A DNA stretch of 64,000 bases from Afipia sp. (GCA_016201045.1 JACQDM010000001.1:310001-374000); one strand, 5' to 3'. Positions 1 to 9,787 are shown, numbered from the stretch's first letter. Made by a program: numbers and translations. The notes: generated by a model from the sequence alone, not told the origin.

Positions 1-347
1 ACATGCGTCGGCGTCGATTTATCTTTTTCGTCGTTGCCCCATAGTTCTGCGTGCCGCGTGGAGGCAATCTGCAATTTGCCGTTGTTGTCGCGCATGCCGA
101 TCGAAAGTACGTCGCCGTTACGGCCTTGAACGGAGTCGATGGTCTCCTTGACTCCTGTGATATCGTTGCGGCTGGCGAGATTGGCGATCTGCATCGCAAG
201 ATTTTCGGAAATCGTTGCGCGCGCATCGAGCGCCGCGCGCTCCTCGTTCGGTAAAAGCCCGAACGAATACGCGATCATGATCAAGCTAAGCGTGAGCCCG
301 AGCACACCGAAAGTAATCTGAGTCGTCGGTGCGAGCCGCAGCCTCAT
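1..347 (-). CDS. Membrane sensor protein, N-terminal part (cut by window start)
   Basis: An open frame of 115 codons runs off the left end of the window. Its ATG overlaps the stop codon of the TpsA gene (ATGA arrangement), so the two are probably translationally coupled. The visible part has a short basic N-terminus, one hydrophobic helix (about residues 11-31, ITFGVLGLTLSLIMIAYSFG) and then a polar, probably periplasmic segment with helical character. That is the usual start of a histidine kinase, diguanylate cyclase or chemoreceptor; the output domain lies outside the window, so the class cannot be decided. The position suggests signalling linked to the surface protein encoded just upstream. 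Confidence 0.7.
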   Translation of the reverse strand, partial: MRLRLAPTTQITFGVLGLTLSLIMIAYSFGLLPNEERAALDARATISENLAMQIANLASRNDITGVKETIDSVQGRNGDVLSIGMRDNNGKLQIASTRHAELWGNDEKDKSTPTH

Positions 348-3300
348 GCGGAAGTCCTCCGCATCGCATTTACACGCCGCGTCGCCTTGTCGAAGATCTT
401 ATCCACTTCCGACGCGGGTTCGTCCTTGCGACGCCGGCGATCCTGCAGAATGGTCAGCGGATCGAACTGCCGCCAGACCGGGATGGACGACAGCAACGCC
501 GTCAGCAAGGCGCCGCCACGTAACAGCCATCCGACAAAGCCAACGGTCAATGCGAGGCTTGAGCCCGCGATAGCCGTCTTCAGCGATGCGGAGAAGGTGT
601 GCGTCGAATCAACCATGTCTTCGCGCCCGTGATCGAACGCTCGCAGCATTTCTACGCGATTGAGCTTCGACAGTGCGAAATCGACAATGCCCGATGGCTT
701 GGTCTGGCCGGATGAACCGCCCTCTCCGCAACCGCCTGATCCCCCGCCGCTTCCGCCGGGCCCGCAACCTGACCTTGCGATATTCACTGGAGGCTGGTCA
801 GGATTTTTAGGCGACAGGTTTGGGGGTGGTTGCGAAATCGACGGCACGGCGTTCGGACCGCTCGAAAGATTTTTTGGAAGCACATTGTTGCTATCCGAAT
901 TACCCCCGATCCGCGCCGCGTTTTCCCGTGCGGCCGTCGCGGCGTTGGCCTGCGACGCAGCCGGCAGGTTGATCGAACCCGTAATATCGTTCGGCGTCTG
1001 CTGCGGAGCGGACCCGGCCGGCGGCGTTCCCGTCCCGACCGTTCCGCGCAGCGACACATTCCAATCGCTCGCCTTCGTGCTTGTGACGACATAATTCGGA
1101 TTGGTCAGAGTGCCGGCGACATTCATCTTGTACGTGCCGGGAACGGTCGTGCTGTCGATGCCGAACGAGTTTCGCAAACCAGAGAGAACGCTTACGGTCT
1201 CGCCGTTCTGCAGGCCGGTTGCCGTCAAGCCGGGATTTGCAGGCGACGACCCGTAGGACGAGCTTCCGCCAAGCGCCGTAACCGTGATCGGCGCCGGATT
1301 CACGCTCCATGTCTGGCTGATCATGTTGCTGACGACGTAATTGGAATTCGTCAGCGCACCGGCGACATTCATCATATAGCTGCCGGCGTTCGTCGTGTTG
1401 GCGACCCCGAACGAATTGCTAAGTCCCGTCAGCGCGCTGATCGTGTCGCCATTTTTCAGGCCGGTTGCCGACAGACCCGGATTCGACGGCGACGAACCGT
1501 AGACCGAATTGCCCCCGAGTGCGGTGATATTGACCGGAGCTGGATTGACCGTCCACGGGCTGCTCGTCGTACCGCCGAGCGTGTAGTTCGGGTTGGTCAG
1601 CGTACCGGCAACATTCATCGTGTAGGTGCCAGCATTGGTGGTGTTGGTAATGCCGAACGAATTGCTAAGTCCTGTCAGCGCGCTCACCGTATCGCCGTTT
1701 TTCAGCCCGGTTGCCGACAGGCCCGGATTTGATGGCGACGAACCGTAGAACGAACTTCCTCCGAGTGCCGTCACGTTCAGCATCGCCGCTGTGACGATCC
1801 AGCTGCCGCTCGTGGTGCTGTTCACGAAATAGTTCGCGTTCGTCAGCGTGCCCGCGACATTCATCGTGTACGTTCCAACATCCGTCGTACTGGAAATGCC
1901 GAATGAGTTGGAAAGCCCCGTCAGCACCGAAGCGTTCTGACCGTTCTTCAGGCCGGTTGCGGACAGGCCCGGATTGGACGGCGACGAACCGTAGTTCGAC
2001 GTTCCGCCAAGCGCTGTCACATCGATCGCTGCGGGATTGACGGTCAATGCACCGGGCGCGTAGGTGATCGAATAGTTCGGCAAACCGCTGCCGACCGCAG
2101 CCGACGGCGTGATGGCGTAGGGGCTTCCTGCAACGTTTGCCGTTGCGACCGCGCCCGCACTGTTCAGCGTGACCGAACTAACGGTGTCTCCATTGACGAG
2201 ATTGTTCGTCGTAAAAGCGGACGAGCCGAGATTGGCTGTGTTCCCGTAGGTTTTCGACTGATCGGATGCCGTCACCGTCAACGGCCGCTGCGTGACGGCG
2301 ACGAGATCGTTTACGAACTGGAAAATGTAGCCGCCGAGCGCAGAAAGAGTGCCTTTCGAAATGCTGCCAAATGCCGAAGTGCCTGCATTCGACGTTGTCT
2401 TGATCGTCGTGTCGATCAGCGGCACTCCAGTGAAGTACGCAGAACAGTTGGCTGTGCACAGAACCGTTCCGCTGGAATCGGTCACTGTGTAAGTGAACGA
2501 AGGCACGCCATTGCCGTAGACGGCGCTTCCGGCTCCAGGATCCGTCGCAGTGATCTTGACGATCTGCGCCGCTGTCGGCCCGCCCGTCTGCCACGCAAGG
2601 AAGGGATACTGGCCATTGGTCGTGGTCCAGACCGACGGATCGAAGCCTGACGGAAGCGTGCCGTTCTTGAAGATTGCCGTCGTAAGTCCGGTCACGCCGG
2701 TCCCGATACCGAGACCTGTGCCGCTGGCGTTTCCGCTCGACTGATTGTCGAAATAGGAGCGAGCCATCGATCCGGTGTTCCAGCCAACGAATCCGCCGAC
2801 ACTCGTCACGCCGGAAACCGCGCCGGTGGCGTAGCTCTCGGAAATAGTCGCAGCGTTCGTTCCAATGAGACCGCCGACATATGTTCCTGTCGACGTCACT
2901 GCTCCCGTCGCATACGATTGGTCGACAATGCCCGATCCGGTGTTCCAGCCAACAAGCCCGCCAGTTGCATATGGCCCATTGACGGGATTGAAGGTTCCTG
3001 GGCTTTGCACGTCGGCAGTGGAAAAGGACCGGCTGATTGAACCCGTATTCTCGCCGACCAATCCGCCCGTGTTGTAGTTGCTGCCACTAACGGAGCCGGA
3101 CGAACTCGACTGCGTGATCGTTCCCGTATTCCAGCCTGCGAGCGCGCCGATGCCGCCGTTACAACAAGTCGCAGGCCCCTGCCCTGTTACATTGACGTTC
3201 GCGATAGCTACATTCGAGATCGAACCGGAATTCCCGACGTAGCCGAACAAGCCAACGTTGGTTGAACTCGGGCGGTCGATAAATAGTCCACCGATCGAAT

Positions 3301-6300
3301 TGCCGTTGCCGTTGAAAGAACCGGCGAAACCGTTGCCGCTGTTCTGAATATTGCCAGAGCCGTCCGTGCCGATCGGCACGAAGCCCGCTGAACTCCAGAT
3401 GCTTGATCCACCGCCCGTCGTTTCGGACATGTCGATCGTGCCGCGCAGCGTGTACGATGCGCCGAGCGTTGCACTCGACATGTTGATCAACTGAAGCTGA
3501 TGCGCGTTGGTGATCGTCGTCGAATATTCCGAGCGCAGCAGCGGCCGGGTGTCCGACCCGTTCATCCACCACGTATTGACGAAATCGAATCCGGAATAGT
3601 TGAACTGATTGAACGCTTGCGCCGTCGTCAGCGCGGTCGCGGAGCCGGAGCCGGAGTTCTGCCCTATGCCGTTTGCCTGCTGAGTTGTCGTCGTGTCGAA
3701 ATAGGAGTTGGTGACGGTGCCGTCGTTCTCACCGATAAGCCCGCCCGTTTCGGAGCCGCCGCCGGTAACGAGGCCGGTAGCGTAGGTTTGATTGATCGAA
3801 CCGCCGGAGTCGGCCTGACCGACCAGACCGCCAACCTCATTGTTGCCGGTGACCGTGCCGGTTGCGTAGGAGTTCGTGATCGTTCCCTGGCTGAGATATC
3901 CGACGAGGCCGCCGACCTGATTGTTGCCGATGACCGATCCCGTTGCGTAGGAGTTTGTGATCGCCCCGCCGTTGAATTGCACGCCGACAAGGCCACCGAC
4001 CCACGAGCCTGAGCCGCCGACATTGACGCTGGCGTTCGAGTTCGTGATCAGCGATCCCGCATCCAAATGTCCGACAAGACCGCCGATGCCCAAACCGTTG
4101 GCGGTGACGGTACCGCTCGCGGAGACATTCGAAATCGTCCCACCGTGAACGGCGCCAACGAGCGTTGCGACATGGTTGCCGCCGGTGACAGAGGCATTCT
4201 GAAGCGTCAGGTTCTGAATCAGGCCTCCGTTACCGAGATAACCGAAGAGGCCGATCTCCATCGCGGCGCTGCGGTTGATGAAGAGATTCGAAACCGAATA
4301 GCCCTGCCCGTCGAAGGTACCAGTGAAGCCATTGCCGCCGTTGATCACACCGCTGCTGCCATTGGTGCCGAGGGGCACGAAGCCGGAGCCCCCGTTCCAG
4401 GATGCGGTCGCGGCTGCATCAATATTGCCACCGAGCGCATAGTTGGTACTCGCATTGTTGTTGATGTTCTGAAAATCGGCGGCACTGTTGACGAGACGCC
4501 ATGAACGCAGCGTCGGCGAATTGATGAATGTGCCCCAGTTCTCTGATGCAGGCGCGCCGGTATAGCTCGTACTGTTGACGGTGCCGGCGGCGTTGTTCGT
4601 ACCGCCATTTGCAACGGTCATGTTGGAGAGCGGATTGTAATAGAGATCGACCGAGCCCGACGGCAGGCTAATCTGGTTGCTGGAGGCGAACTTGACCGTG
4701 CCAACGCCTACGCCGCCCGAGTCCGCTCGGAGGATCAATCCAGAACTCGCGCCCGCACCGGAAATCGACGCGCCGGCTGCCAGCGTGATATCGCGCGCCG
4801 CACTCAACGTCAGCGTGTTGTTGCTGTTCCAGGAAATCTGTGCATTCGCGAGAAGATTGATGTCCCCTGCGAACCCATTCGCGCCTGTTGCATTGTTGGT
4901 GCTGATCGCAACATTTGCGGATCCAAGCTGCCCTGAGATGAATTGAGCGGTGAACGTATCGGGGCCGTTCAGTGCGCTGTTCCCGGCGAGCGTACTCTGA
5001 TCGATGATGTTCACGGTGCCGGGGTCGAACAGCAACGTACCCGAGCGGCCTTTCGGCGCGGAAAGATCGGCAAGCGGCGCATTCAAATAATCGCCTGTGA
5101 GATCAAGATGTTGCTTGCCAGAAACTTCGGCCTGCCCGCCGTCGCCGCCCTGAGCACCACCTTTGGAGGCAATTCGTCCGCCGAATGTCGTGGTGCCGTC
5201 CGACCACACCGTGACGTTGCCGCCATTGCCGCTATCGACCGCGTTAGCGCTGATGGAGCTTGTCTGATCGATATCGGTCTGCGTCGCGCGCTGCAGTGCG
5301 CCCGTTCCTCGAGGTCCGCCGCCGATCTCGACGGTGCCGCCGCCCGCGTCCCCCGAAGCGTCAACGGTTGCGCCCTTCAACGCGACCTTGTCACCCGTGA
5401 CGACGATGGTGCCACCTCTCTCCCCTTTGCCGCCAACCGCCTTTAATTGACCGGACACGACAACAGAACCGCCGAGCCCGCCACCGAGCGTGATGTTGCC
5501 GTTTCGGCCCGAAGCCGATTGCGCCGACATCACGCCCGATACATTCACTGCATCGCGCACCGCATTCTGCGCAGTCGCCGCCTTGATCGCGACGCTACCC
5601 CCGTTCGCAGAAATCTGTCCGCCGATGTCGATCAAAGCGCGGCCGTTGGCAGCAGTCGCGCCGGTCGGTAGCGCGACTTGCAGAAAGCCGTCGCCCGTCG
5701 GGTCCATGACGATTTTCTCGCCCGATCCGATTGCGACTCGGCCGAGCGGAACGGTGATCGTTCCGGCATTGGAAACAGTTCCGCCGAACAGACCGACGTA
5801 TCCGCCGGATCCTACAGAAATTGCACCCGCGTTCGTCACATTTGCGGAAGCACCGCGGCCGTAGAAATTCATCTGACCGGAATTGAAATCCGCGTTCGAC
5901 ATATCGAGCGTCGATCCGACAAATCCGCCGCCCACGCTCACAGTGCCCGTTGACGTGATCGCTATACCGTTCGGATTGACGAGATAGACTTGACCGTTCG
6001 CCGTAATCTGGCCGGCGATTGTGGATGTCGCAGATCCCGTCACGCGATTGAGGATGGCAGACGATGAATTCGGCTGAATGAAATTGACGTTCGAATTCTG
6101 GCCGACGGAGAACGAATTCCAGTCGATAATCGCACGCGACGACGACTGATTGATGGTCAGGCCGTTTGAAGAAGGCGCGCCGATGATTGCTTGTCCGGAG
6201 ATGACCGTGCCACCTTGCGGCAACTTCTGCGCCGATGCCGAATTCATCGACAGGACGGTCATGGACATCGCGAGCGGAGCCGCAGCCCATCCAGCGACTG

Positions 6301-6349
6301 CTCCCGATGATCTGCGCATCCCATTCCGGTGATTGAGCAAGATGCACAT
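344..6349 (-). CDS. TpsA-type giant exoprotein (filamentous haemagglutinin family)
   Basis: This 2001-residue protein has a signal peptide ending near ASAQ (residue 41) and then a haemagglutination-activity/TPS domain (about 42-290) with NPNGI and the SSSAILNRV segment, the part recognised by TpsB transporters. After glycine-rich beta-helix sequence come GLUG-type repeats (GGLVGxNxGTI...SYATG, about 750-1220), an MBG-like domain (about 1330-1440) and four 82-residue repeats (about 1443-1770). The C-terminus is unusual for TpsA: a Gly/Ser/Pro linker, then a hydrophobic helix with LLRGGALLTALLSSIPVW and a basic tail, an ending I associate with very large Ig/cadherin-repeat surface proteins. The start overlaps the tpsB stop (TGATG). 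The role is probably adhesion or biofilm; the ligand is unknown. Confidence 0.9.
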   Translation of the reverse strand: MCILLNHRNGMRRSSGAVAGWAAAPLAMSMTVLSMNSASAQKLPQGGTVISGQAIIGAPSSNGLTINQSSSRAIIDWNSFSVGQNSNVNFIQPNSSSAILNRVTGSATSTIAGQITANGQVYLVNPNGIAITSTGTVSVGGGFVGSTLDMSNADFNSGQMNFYGRGASANVTNAGAISVGSGGYVGLFGGTVSNAGTITVPLGRVAIGSGEKIVMDPTGDGFLQVALPTGATAANGRALIDIGGQISANGGSVAIKAATAQNAVRDAVNVSGVMSAQSASGRNGNITLGGGLGGSVVVSGQLKAVGGKGERGGTIVVTGDKVALKGATVDASGDAGGGTVEIGGGPRGTGALQRATQTDIDQTSSISANAVDSGNGGNVTVWSDGTTTFGGRIASKGGAQGGDGGQAEVSGKQHLDLTGDYLNAPLADLSAPKGRSGTLLFDPGTVNIIDQSTLAGNSALNGPDTFTAQFISGQLGSANVAISTNNATGANGFAGDINLLANAQISWNSNNTLTLSAARDITLAAGASISGAGASSGLILRADSGGVGVGTVKFASSNQISLPSGSVDLYYNPLSNMTVANGGTNNAAGTVNSTSYTGAPASENWGTFINSPTLRSWRLVNSAADFQNINNNASTNYALGGNIDAAATASWNGGSGFVPLGTNGSSGVINGGNGFTGTFDGQGYSVSNLFINRSAAMEIGLFGYLGNGGLIQNLTLQNASVTGGNHVATLVGAVHGGTISNVSASGTVTANGLGIGGLVGHLDAGSLITNSNASVNVGGSGSWVGGLVGVQFNGGAITNSYATGSVIGNNQVGGLVGYLSQGTITNSYATGTVTGNNEVGGLVGQADSGGSINQTYATGLVTGGGSETGGLIGENDGTVTNSYFDTTTTQQANGIGQNSGSGSATALTTAQAFNQFNYSGFDFVNTWWMNGSDTRPLLRSEYSTTITNAHQLQLINMSSATLGASYTLRGTIDMSETTGGGSSIWSSAGFVPIGTDGSGNIQNSGNGFAGSFNGNGNSIGGLFIDRPSSTNVGLFGYVGNSGSISNVAIANVNVTGQGPATCCNGGIGALAGWNTGTITQSSSSGSVSGSNYNTGGLVGENTGSISRSFSTADVQSPGTFNPVNGPYATGGLVGWNTGSGIVDQSYATGAVTSTGTYVGGLIGTNAATISESYATGAVSGVTSVGGFVGWNTGSMARSYFDNQSSGNASGTGLGIGTGVTGLTTAIFKNGTLPSGFDPSVWTTTNGQYPFLAWQTGGPTAAQIVKITATDPGAGSAVYGNGVPSFTYTVTDSSGTVLCTANCSAYFTGVPLIDTTIKTTSNAGTSAFGSISKGTLSALGGYIFQFVNDLVAVTQRPLTVTASDQSKTYGNTANLGSSAFTTNNLVNGDTVSSVTLNSAGAVATANVAGSPYAITPSAAVGSGLPNYSITYAPGALTVNPAAIDVTALGGTSNYGSSPSNPGLSATGLKNGQNASVLTGLSNSFGISSTTDVGTYTMNVAGTLTNANYFVNSTTSGSWIVTAAMLNVTALGGSSFYGSSPSNPGLSATGLKNGDTVSALTGLSNSFGITNTTNAGTYTMNVAGTLTNPNYTLGGTTSSPWTVNPAPVNITALGGNSVYGSSPSNPGLSATGLKNGDTISALTGLSNSFGVANTTNAGSYMMNVAGALTNSNYVVSNMISQTWSVNPAPITVTALGGSSSYGSSPANPGLTATGLQNGETVSVLSGLRNSFGIDSTTVPGTYKMNVAGTLTNPNYVVTSTKASDWNVSLRGTVGTGTPPAGSAPQQTPNDITGSINLPAASQANAATAARENAARIGGNSDSNNVLPKNLSSGPNAVPSISQPPPNLSPKNPDQPPVNIARSGCGPGGSGGGSGGCGEGGSSGQTKPSGIVDFALSKLNRVEMLRAFDHGREDMVDSTHTFSASLKTAIAGSSLALTVGFVGWLLRGGALLTALLSSIPVWRQFDPLTILQDRRRRKDEPASEVDKIFDKATRRVNAMRRTSA
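1039..2022 (-). repeat. Four tandem 246-bp coding repeats in tpsA
   Basis: Marker sequences such as caggccggttgc recur at 1211, 1457, 1703 and 1949, exactly 246 bp apart. Each unit encodes 82 residues starting ALGG(T/S)S.YGSSP.NPGL and ending near a conserved W.V. The copies differ by scattered substitutions rather than being identical, so this is an old, diverged array that could still expand or contract by recombination and so change the length of the surface protein. Confidence 0.9.
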
Positions 6350-8079
6350 CAGAACGTCACCGCAGCGTTAACGTTGCCACGCCAGCCGCGCTCGGCTCCC
6401 TGAATGTCGCTGAACTGGCGCGCGAACTCGATACCGAGCGTGAAATTCGTGAAGGTGGCTTTCTCATCGATACTCGTCCGCAACCCCACGCCAAGCGCGC
6501 CCGCGTTGATGATTGCTTGTTCGACAGCTGTCGCATTCGCAAGCCAGCCACGTCCAGCCGATGCAAAGACGTAAGGCGAGAGCGTTCCGTCATAACGATC
6601 GAACCGCGTGGCGATCGAACGGGATATTTCCGCTCGCAACGTTGCGCCCTGATCGGCATTCAGTGTGCCTGCGGAAAACGCCGAAACCGCCTCAGGCCCA
6701 TCGAGGCTAAGTTGCTCGGAACGCATCATCGCCTTGTTCATCGAGAACTGGCCGATAGCGATGACATCGAGCCTCACGATGTCGGCGAACGGCTGAGTCA
6801 GGCGCGCGTTGGCGTTGAATTTCGAAAATTCAGACGACGCGCCTAGGCGAGACAACGGGACGCCTGACATCAATATGTCGCGCGATCCGCGGCCACCGAG
6901 CCCTTGCGAGAAATTGCCGCCGATCTGCGCACCCGTGCCGGATTTGAAGGTCGTGCTGTAGTTGGCTCCGAGGCGAAGGGCTGCGTATTCGTCAGCGTAG
7001 AGGTTGGAGCCGAATTCAGGCGCGAAGAGATTTTGCCGGATGTATTCGATGGCACCTGTCGTATTCAGCGATTCCAAACGGGTCCAAATCAGCGGATTCT
7101 TCATCCGCAACGCCAGACGGTCGAACGTACCCACCGACGACGGAACGCCGGGCTGCGCCTTTGTCTGCGTCACGGAATGCGTGAATTCCGGATTGACGGT
7201 AAAGCCATCGGCACCAAGAGGAACGACTGCGCCACCGCCGAACACACGCAACGGCGCTGTCCCTTCGATCGCGTTCTCCAACTGCACACTGGAGCCGACC
7301 GATCCATAGATCTGCTCGCCATAGCCGAACGCGCTATTGATGACGGCCGAGCCGCGCATCTGCCACGTCCCGAGCGATGCCGGCTGCCGATTGTCGCCGC
7401 CGAGCGAGCCGACGAGCATGTCGAAATAGCCGTCGAGCACCAGCTTTGCGCCGACATCGCCTTGGCCGCGCATGAGCGTGCTCTTGAGTTTCAATCCCGG
7501 CGTGTCACCCGCGATCAGAAGGCAGCGCTCGATCTCGGAAATAAGGACGTGCCGCCGGCCGAGCATAAAATTCGTGCGCTCCGCAACGACCCTGCGCACC
7601 TCGTCCGGTAACGCCCGGACATCGACTTCCTCAATAAAGCCGTCTGTAACGACGATCACCAGCCGTCCATTGTCGATGAGTTGTTGCTGAGGAACACTGA
7701 CGCGGGCCAGTACAAATCCGGCGCTTGTGTAGATTTTTTCGATAGCTGCAGCGGCGGAATATATCTCGGCAACCGACAGCCGCTTTCCACGTAAGGCATG
7801 GAGATAAGGCGCGGTTGCAGCCGCAAGCTCGGGAAACTGGCCGTCGAGTGCAACATCGCCCACGACAACGAAGAGATTCTCCGATCCCGCAGGGGCGACC
7901 AGGGAGCCTTGTGAGGTCAGCGCGATGGACGGTGATGATTGAGGTGCGGCAGGACGCAGACTCTGCGGCGTCACCTGGCTCGGCGCTGCGATTTGAGCAA
8001 AAACATCATTTGGAATTGCCGTGCAGACGAGCAAGACAATCACCAACACCAGCAATTGGACTCTACTAGCAGCACGCAT
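6349..8079 (-). CDS. TpsB outer-membrane transporter (ShlB/FhaC/HecB family)
   Basis: The protein has 576 residues, the usual length for the family. A signal peptide ends near DVFAQ (residue 29). A POTRA-2-like domain follows (about 65-155, with ISAxA..I.KIYTSAGFVLARV-type sequence), then a beta-barrel region of alternating hydrophobic strands ending in a terminal Phe (AAVTF), as in outer-membrane barrels. By family knowledge it binds the TPS domain of its partner in the periplasm and moves it across the outer membrane. It is the first gene of the tpsB-tpsA-sensor operon, with a one-base overlap to tpsA, so its natural substrate is the neighbouring TpsA. Confidence 0.93.
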   Translation of the reverse strand: MRAASRVQLLVLVIVLLVCTAIPNDVFAQIAAPSQVTPQSLRPAAPQSSPSIALTSQGSLVAPAGSENLFVVVGDVALDGQFPELAAATAPYLHALRGKRLSVAEIYSAAAAIEKIYTSAGFVLARVSVPQQQLIDNGRLVIVVTDGFIEEVDVRALPDEVRRVVAERTNFMLGRRHVLISEIERCLLIAGDTPGLKLKSTLMRGQGDVGAKLVLDGYFDMLVGSLGGDNRQPASLGTWQMRGSAVINSAFGYGEQIYGSVGSSVQLENAIEGTAPLRVFGGGAVVPLGADGFTVNPEFTHSVTQTKAQPGVPSSVGTFDRLALRMKNPLIWTRLESLNTTGAIEYIRQNLFAPEFGSNLYADEYAALRLGANYSTTFKSGTGAQIGGNFSQGLGGRGSRDILMSGVPLSRLGASSEFSKFNANARLTQPFADIVRLDVIAIGQFSMNKAMMRSEQLSLDGPEAVSAFSAGTLNADQGATLRAEISRSIATRFDRYDGTLSPYVFASAGRGWLANATAVEQAIINAGALGVGLRTSIDEKATFTNFTLGIEFARQFSDIQGAERGWRGNVNAAVTF

Positions 8080-8634
8080 TGTCCCGCCTGGGCTGCGTGC
8101 GCGATCAACTACTCAATTCAAAAAATCGAACAGACCGCGGCACACCTTCAGATGAAGGGAACCTAGTCCGTTAGGGTTAATGTTCCTCAAATTTGGAACT
8201 TCCCCGCCGTTCTCAGCAGCTTTCTGAAACTTAAGAATCCGTAAATCTTAAAATTTTGCTTATCCGCAGATGGGCGCTCTCATGGCGGCCTGAATGCTTA
8301 TGAGCCATGACAACTGCAGCCTTTGATGATGCCTGAACAGACGCCTGCGACAGCGAGCACAGTCGAAAGATTTCAGAGGCCGCTTAGAGAATCCGCCGAA
8401 CGCAGGTTGACGTTCCTGCCCTGAACGATCCTCTCGACTGATCTATCGCCTGATTTGATTTGGTGGGCGCACAAGGATTCGAACCTTGGACCCGGTGATT
8501 AAGAGTCTGATCTTTCAGCAGAAAAATCAAACGCTTAGTTGTAAAACTTGAAAATATCGGCTCAACGAAATCAACACGTTATCATCGAATTGTAAAAGGG
8601 TGAGACGTCATTGTCGGTGATCGCACTGGGGCTG
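8080..8634. other. Intergenic region with tpsB upstream sequence and a tRNA scar
   Basis: No convincing gene is seen. Next to tpsB there is a short dyad (CCTTCA at 8145-8150, TGAAGG at 8153-8158) that could be an operator. An AT-rich stretch (8171-8260) follows, then the tRNA-Lys 3' half at 8461-8507 described separately. The remaining bases to the end of the RDD gene show nothing I can name. Confidence 0.6.
8461..8507 (-). pseudogene. 3' half of a tRNA-Lys(CTT) gene, probable attachment-site scar
   Basis: Read on the minus strand, the 47 bases give an anticodon loop CTCTTAA (anticodon CTT), the 3' anticodon stem TCACC, a 5-base variable region, a perfect T-arm (CAAGG-TTCGAAT-CCTTG), the 3' acceptor strand TGCGCCC, and ACCA. 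The 5' half is missing: upstream bases do not form the GGTGA stem, D-arm or GGGCGCA acceptor strand. A tRNA cut at the anticodon loop is the classical product of integrative elements that use tRNA 3' ends as attB. By orientation, the intact tRNA would lie at higher coordinates with the island between; no intact copy is seen in this window. Confidence 0.85.
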
Positions 8635-9408
8635 CTATTCTCGCCTATTGGGCTCCCTTCTCACCACCGCCGTCATCGCCGCGCGATCCCAGAAGGGATC
8701 GGTCTTGCGGCCGATCTGCACGAGCGCAATGAAATAATAAATCAGCGCCGGTGCCATCAACGCGAAGGTTGCGGCGATGTAGTGATACTTCGCCATGTCT
8801 TCCGCCGTGGTGCCGATGGTTCGCGCAAGAATGAGCATGATCGCCGCCGTGACGAGAAACGGCCCGAGCAGCACGGCATAACGGATCGCCATCTGTTTGA
8901 AAGGCGGCGGCAAATTTGTTTTAAGCGAATTGTCGACCACCGAAATTTTCAAGGCGCGGTCGCCGAGCGTGCTGCCCTTGCGCAGCTTGAACGCGACGAG
9001 ATAGGCGAGCAGTACGAGATAGGCGATCCAGTTCAGCGACCAGGCGTCGATCACCTGATCGTGGCGGTCGAGCGCGTAGCGTTCCGAAATTGAGTATTTG
9101 GTGTTGCCGTCCTGTGTCACGCGCGCCACCGTCAGCCAGCGCGCTGTCTCCGCGCCGAACAGCGTCGTCTTGCAAACTTGCGCGACGTTGAAATTCGCAG
9201 GCGGCGGCGGCTTGAGATCGCCCGGAATGCCGGTCGCCTTGTAGCAGACATCGGCGGTGACGCCGCCCGCGGTGAACTGGACCATGCCAGCTGTGAGCGC
9301 GAACAGCACCACGGCGATGAGCTGGAACGGAACGATGACCACCATGTAATCGAGGAAGAAGGACAGCGTTCTGCGCCAGAAACCGGCGCGCAGTCGTTCG
9401 GCTTTCAT
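8635..9408 (-). CDS. RDD-family membrane protein
   Basis: The start chosen at 9408 gives MKAERLRAGFWRR, the usual RDD opening (R.GFWRR...LDY) and a 257-residue protein. An upstream in-frame extension is rejected because it would overlap the divergent small gene and has no family similarity. There are hydrophobic segments near residues 16-40, 125-150, 180-205 and 215-240. The RDD motif region includes LGDRALKISVVD. An insertion of about 80 residues between the first two helices, with two Cys, is probably periplasmic. RDD proteins are integral membrane proteins, some linked to ion transport; the substrate here is unknown. Confidence 0.85.
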   Translation of the reverse strand: MKAERLRAGFWRRTLSFFLDYMVVIVPFQLIAVVLFALTAGMVQFTAGGVTADVCYKATGIPGDLKPPPPANFNVAQVCKTTLFGAETARWLTVARVTQDGNTKYSISERYALDRHDQVIDAWSLNWIAYLVLLAYLVAFKLRKGSTLGDRALKISVVDNSLKTNLPPPFKQMAIRYAVLLGPFLVTAAIMLILARTIGTTAEDMAKYHYIAATFALMAPALIYYFIALVQIGRKTDPFWDRAAMTAVVRREPNRRE

Positions 9409-9568
9409 AGGGTGCCTGCAAATACCTGAAAAAAATTGCCGCTGGGGAATTGTCGATTCTCGCCTTGGGCGATTCAACGGCAATCCGTGTTTCTCCACAA
9501 TCAAACGTGATCGGAGGCGGCTTCTGTGGAGCGGCGAGGCGGGATAGGCTCGCGGCCGGGAGTTTGCC

Positions 9569-9787
9569 ATGAACAGGAAAACGGGAATTGTTCTGCTGCT
9601 GTCTTTCGCAGCGCTCGCAGAATTTTCAACTGCGCCGGCTTTCGCACGCGGCGGTGCAGCGAACCTCATGAGCTCGCCGGGCTATCAGCGGCGTCTGCAG
9701 GAATCGCGGCAGCAATATCTTCAGGCGACCCAGCCGGTCGTGGTTGTGCATCCGCGTCATCGTTACCGTCATCGGCATCGTCACTAA
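9569..9787 (+). CDS. Small secreted protein with His/Arg-rich tail
   Basis: A 72-residue protein has a clear signal peptide (MNRKTGIVLLLSFAALAEF..., cleavage near AFA-RG) and a short mature part ending in a run of alternating His and Arg (HRYRHRHRH). Many small alphaproteobacterial exported proteins end this way; metal or nucleic-acid binding is possible but not shown. It stands alone, convergent with and directly abutting the protease gene. Confidence 0.65.
   Translation: MNRKTGIVLLLSFAALAEFSTAPAFARGGAANLMSSPGYQRRLQESRQQYLQATQPVVVVHPRHRYRHRHRH

Noticed and set aside
8146-8260. CRISPR array or other tandem repeat in the intergenic regions
   Set aside because: No evenly spaced repeat units with unique spacers were seen anywhere. 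The only tandem repeats are the coding 246-bp units in tpsA.
8461-8507. A complete tRNA-Lys gene
   Set aside because: Only the sequence from the anticodon loop to CCA is present. The bases upstream on the minus strand give no D-arm, no 5' anticodon stem and no 5' acceptor strand.
9409-9669. Longer N-terminal extension of the RDD protein
   Set aside because: It has no hydrophobic or family-like sequence, and it overlaps the divergent small secreted gene's start. MKAERLRAGFWRR at 9408 fits the family.
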